64,000 nt of DNA from Pontibacter ummariensis (GTDB taxonomy: Bacteria; Bacteroidota; Bacteroidia; Cytophagales; Hymenobacteraceae): contig NZ_FZOQ01000005.1 of NCBI RefSeq assembly GCF_900188175.1, positions 1 to 64,000 on the forward strand, given 5' to 3'. A program made the translations under genes and the position numbers. Shown here one piece after another: positions 61,890 through 64,000 of the stretch. Below the pieces are notes generated by a model, which searched no databases, was not told where the DNA came from, and saw nothing but the letters and a program-made list of their open reading frames with translations. Positions within the stretch are counted from its first letter, which is position 1. Every line of letters begins with the position of its first letter.

Positions 61890-62071
61890 CAAGATGCAGT
61901 AAACGGTGGCGTTGGCTTTTCTATTCGCCCTGCAGCACCCTCTGAGCCCGTTGATTTAACCAATGATGGCATGCCGCGTAAAGAAAGCGGCACCCGGTAC
62001 CATACATTTCACAATATAATGAAGATGAAGAAGATCACCTGGGTAACTTTCAGCAGGAAAGGGGGTGCCGT

Positions 62072-63451
62072 ATGAGCGTGTGGATTTGGGCCCTTGTCCT
62101 TGTTGCCGCCGTCTGGGCCGCGCACTGGGGGGCAGAGCACCTGGCAAAGCCCCTGAAGAAGCTGCGGAAGCAGTGGGGCTTCTCCGTGGCAGCCGGCGGA
62201 GCCCTAATAGGTGTGGCGGCTGCCAGCCCGGAGATAGGCATTAACGTGGCCAGCGCCGTCACAGGCGTAGCCGACATCGGCCTGGGCACCATGTTCGGCT
62301 CCAACGTCATCGCCATTCCCTTTATGGTGGTGACCGCCTATATTGCCACCCGTAGCCTTAAAAAAGAGAACGCGGGCAAGAACCATCAGCAGCATGTCAA
62401 AGAGCACCTGCTGAAGGTAGATCCCACCGCCGTTACCGTACAGGCACTCCCTTACCTGGTGATACTCGCCATCGTGGCCATTCTCACCATTCCAGCGCAG
62501 TGGCGGGGCCTGCAGCCTGTGGATGGCTGGATCATGCTGGGCGTATACCTGGTGTACCTGGCGCAGGCTCTGCTTCGGGGCAGGAAGGAGGGTGAGCAGG
62601 TAGAGTGGAAAAAGAAGGAGATTTACCTGGCTGTAGCTGGCCTTGCTGCCCTGGGGTTGGGGGCTTTCTTCACGGTAAAGGCAACTGAAAACATTGTCTC
62701 CGCTCTGGGTATTTCCAAGATTGTAGGCGGCCTGTTTATAACAGCTCCCATGGCCGCCCTGCCGGAGATATTCGCCACCTGGAACGTGGCCAAGTCCGGG
62801 CAGATTACATCGGGTGTCACCAGTGTTATCGGGGACCATGCCGTCACGCTGACGGTGGCTTTCCTGCCACTTGCCCTGGTGACCGTTCCTGTTAAAGATT
62901 TCACCCTGTACGTCACCGTCCTGAGCTTTGCTGCGCTGGTGGGCATCCTGTACGCCGCCTTCATCCACTGGGGAGGCCCCGGCAAAGAGCACGGCTTCAA
63001 CCGCTGGCAGGTCTACACCCTGGGAGCTGTCGTGCCGGTGTATGTCGGGGTCATGCTGTTTGGGGTGCTCCAGGTGTTTGGCGGACCGTCAGGCGAAGGG
63101 GCAAAACTTTTTAAAGCTTATAACCTGGACAAGAACGACTACCTGGAGGACGGGGAGTTCTACAGGGCAGTGGCCGAGTTGGGTTACTATGAGGTCTGGA
63201 ATCAAGACGGCGATATATTCCTGAGCGAAGACGAGTGGAGAGCGGGCATCAGCGAGTACCTTGGAGGGTACAAGATTAACCAGATAGAAGAGTTTGGCGA
63301 GTGGGACCTGAACGGCGACAGCCAGGTCTCTGAGGAGGAGTTCAGGGAAGGCCTGTTCGAGGCTGTAGACAAGGACGCAGATATGCAGATAAGCGAAAGC
63401 GAGTTTGTGAGCCTGTACAGGGAGGGCAGCGGATCGCAGGGAGGAGGGTAA
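62072..63451 (+). CDS. CaCA-type cation/H+(Na+) exchanger with four C-terminal EF-hands
   Basis: 459 residues. The membrane part (about 1-340, ten or eleven hydrophobic segments) has two alpha-repeats of the Ca2+/cation antiporter superfamily: GGALIGVAAASPEIGINVASAVTGVADIGLGTMFGSN and its inverted partner GGLFITAPMAALPEIFATWNVAKSGQITSGVTSVIGDH. From residue 342 a hydrophilic domain carries four EF-hand loops at about 351-362, 377-388, 412-423 and 433-444 (NLDKNDYLEDGE, NQDGDIFLSEDE, DLNGDSQVSEEE, DKDADMQISESE). This domain is closely similar to the lipoprotein encoded just downstream. It lies 180 bp past the P-ATPase. Exchange of Ca2+ or another divalent cation with calcium feedback is inference. 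Confidence 0.85.
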   Translation: MSVWIWALVLVAAVWAAHWGAEHLAKPLKKLRKQWGFSVAAGGALIGVAAASPEIGINVASAVTGVADIGLGTMFGSNVIAIPFMVVTAYIATRSLKKENAGKNHQQHVKEHLLKVDPTAVTVQALPYLVILAIVAILTIPAQWRGLQPVDGWIMLGVYLVYLAQALLRGRKEGEQVEWKKKEIYLAVAGLAALGLGAFFTVKATENIVSALGISKIVGGLFITAPMAALPEIFATWNVAKSGQITSGVTSVIGDHAVTLTVAFLPLALVTVPVKDFTLYVTVLSFAALVGILYAAFIHWGGPGKEHGFNRWQVYTLGAVVPVYVGVMLFGVLQVFGGPSGEGAKLFKAYNLDKNDYLEDGEFYRAVAELGYYEVWNQDGDIFLSEDEWRAGISEYLGGYKINQIEEFGEWDLNGDSQVSEEEFREGLFEAVDKDADMQISESEFVSLYREGSGSQGGG

Positions 63452-63531
63452 CCTTTACCTAAAGAACTCTCTGGTGATAGCAGCAGAGATTACAGTTATT
63501 GTTAAACAAGTGTTTTAGCTAAACCGCAATT

Positions 63532-63969
63532 ATGAAGAAAATGAAGCTGCACAGCTTGTCTGTTTGTGCGTCGATAGTCTTTTTGGGATTGAGCTTTTCT
63601 GCCTGTAACGACGGGGGTGAGGGGGCGAAGCTCTTCAAGGCGTTCAACGAGGATAAGAACGATTACCTGGAGGACGGGGAGTTTTACGAGGCGGTTGCCG
63701 AGATGGGCTACTTCGAAGCCTGGAACCGGGATGGCGATGAGTACCTGAGCGAAGAGGAGTGGCGGGAAGGTACCAGCGAATACCTGGGCGGTTATAAGGT
63801 TAATCAGGTAGAGGAGTTCGGTGAGTGGGACCTGAACGGTGACAATCAGGTTACAGAAGATGAGTTCAGAGAAAGTTTGTTTGAAGTTGCAGACAAGGAT
63901 GGGAACATGCAGGTGAGTGAGAAGGAGTTTGTGGATCTCTACAAAGAGGGCAGCAGCTCGAAGAAATGA
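63532..63969 (+). CDS. Four-EF-hand lipoprotein, paralogue of the exchanger tail
   Basis: 145 residues: lipoprotein signal (VFLGLSFSAC) and, directly after it, a domain starting GGEGAKLFKAFNEDKNDYLE that matches the exchanger's C-terminal domain almost residue for residue. Four EF-hand loops are complete: NEDKNDYLEDGE, NRDGDEYLSEEE, DLNGDNQVTEDE, DKDGNMQVSEKE. As a lipoprotein it must sit in the periplasm or on the cell surface. It lies 80 bp after the exchanger on the same strand, so the pair is probably co-transcribed. Calcium or other divalent-ion binding is strongly suggested; the function is unknown. Confidence 0.85.
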   Translation: MKKMKLHSLSVCASIVFLGLSFSACNDGGEGAKLFKAFNEDKNDYLEDGEFYEAVAEMGYFEAWNRDGDEYLSEEEWREGTSEYLGGYKVNQVEEFGEWDLNGDNQVTEDEFRESLFEVADKDGNMQVSEKEFVDLYKEGSSSKK

Positions 63970-64000
63970 GGTAAGGCAACAGGACGCTTAGATTAGCATG

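Noticed and set aside
1..64000. tRNA, rRNA and CRISPR arrays
   Set aside because: I found no cloverleaf, rRNA-like segment or regularly spaced repeat series by eye; a covariance scan would settle tRNAs.

Overview
The window looks like chromosomal DNA of a Bacteroidota bacterium, probably a Cytophagales/Hymenobacteraceae member such as Pontibacter. This rests on a SusC/SusD pair, promoters of the TAnnTTTG type, Tat-signal Gfo/Idh and sugar-isomerase-like proteins, GH115/GH67/GH43 enzymes and the lack of obvious Shine-Dalgarno sequences. The genus is inferred from style only. I saw no rRNA, tRNA or CRISPR array.

Region 1 (1-12.8 kb) is a periplasmic carbohydrate-oxidation set: a large lipoprotein with propeller, HEAT and cytochrome c domains, two hydroxypyruvate-isomerase-like TIM barrels, an ApbE flavin transferase, a Gfo/Idh/MocA oxidoreductase, a formylglycine-generating-enzyme-like protein and a DUF885 peptidase-like lipoprotein. 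A third TIM-barrel gene, paralogous to the second, is split by a decayed IS982-family element and carries a frameshift as well.

Region 2 (12.8-44.2 kb) is a near-complete glucuronoxylan utilisation locus. The minus strand carries KDPG aldolase, KDG kinase, a sugar porter, xylose isomerase and xylulokinase, with a divergent LacI regulator and a perfect 20-bp palindrome between. Then follow a GH10 xylanase, an SDR, a GH67 alpha-glucuronidase and a second LacI regulator. The plus strand carries SusC/SusD, mannonate dehydratase, uronate isomerase, an ExuT-type transporter, GH115, two GH43 enzymes and, on the minus strand again, a DUF4397 lipoprotein and a SASA-type esterase. Together they take decorated xylan to xylulose-5-phosphate and, via glucuronate, to pyruvate plus glyceraldehyde-3-phosphate. 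The only step without its usual enzyme is fructuronate reduction (UxuB); the SDR is the candidate. A shared motif (AAATCGGTTGCA) and a duplicated promoter tie susCD and uxuA into one regulon.

Region 3 (44.6-46.8 kb) is a junction: a small lipoprotein, a truncated DUF4112 gene and an intact IS110-family element with a likely bridge-RNA region.

Region 4 (46.8-64 kb) is a metal-resistance island, GC-richer in its distal part, made of three modules. Each has a different regulator family and a pair of matching operators that can be read directly: (a) a CsoR-like repressor without the usual Cu ligands, with a thioredoxin-like protein, a Csp copper-storage protein and a Cys-repeat secreted protein; (b) an ArsR-type repressor with a mer-like set (MerTP fusion, GDCCVFC protein, flavin disulfide oxidoreductase); (c) a Fur-family regulator with an HME-RND pump (CzcA fused to a TolC-like domain, plus CzcB), DUF3703 and a ZntA-type P-ATPase. 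A CDF transporter lies between (b) and (c). The island ends with the most unusual pair: a CaCA-type cation exchanger carrying four C-terminal EF-hands, followed by a lipoprotein consisting of the same four-EF-hand domain.
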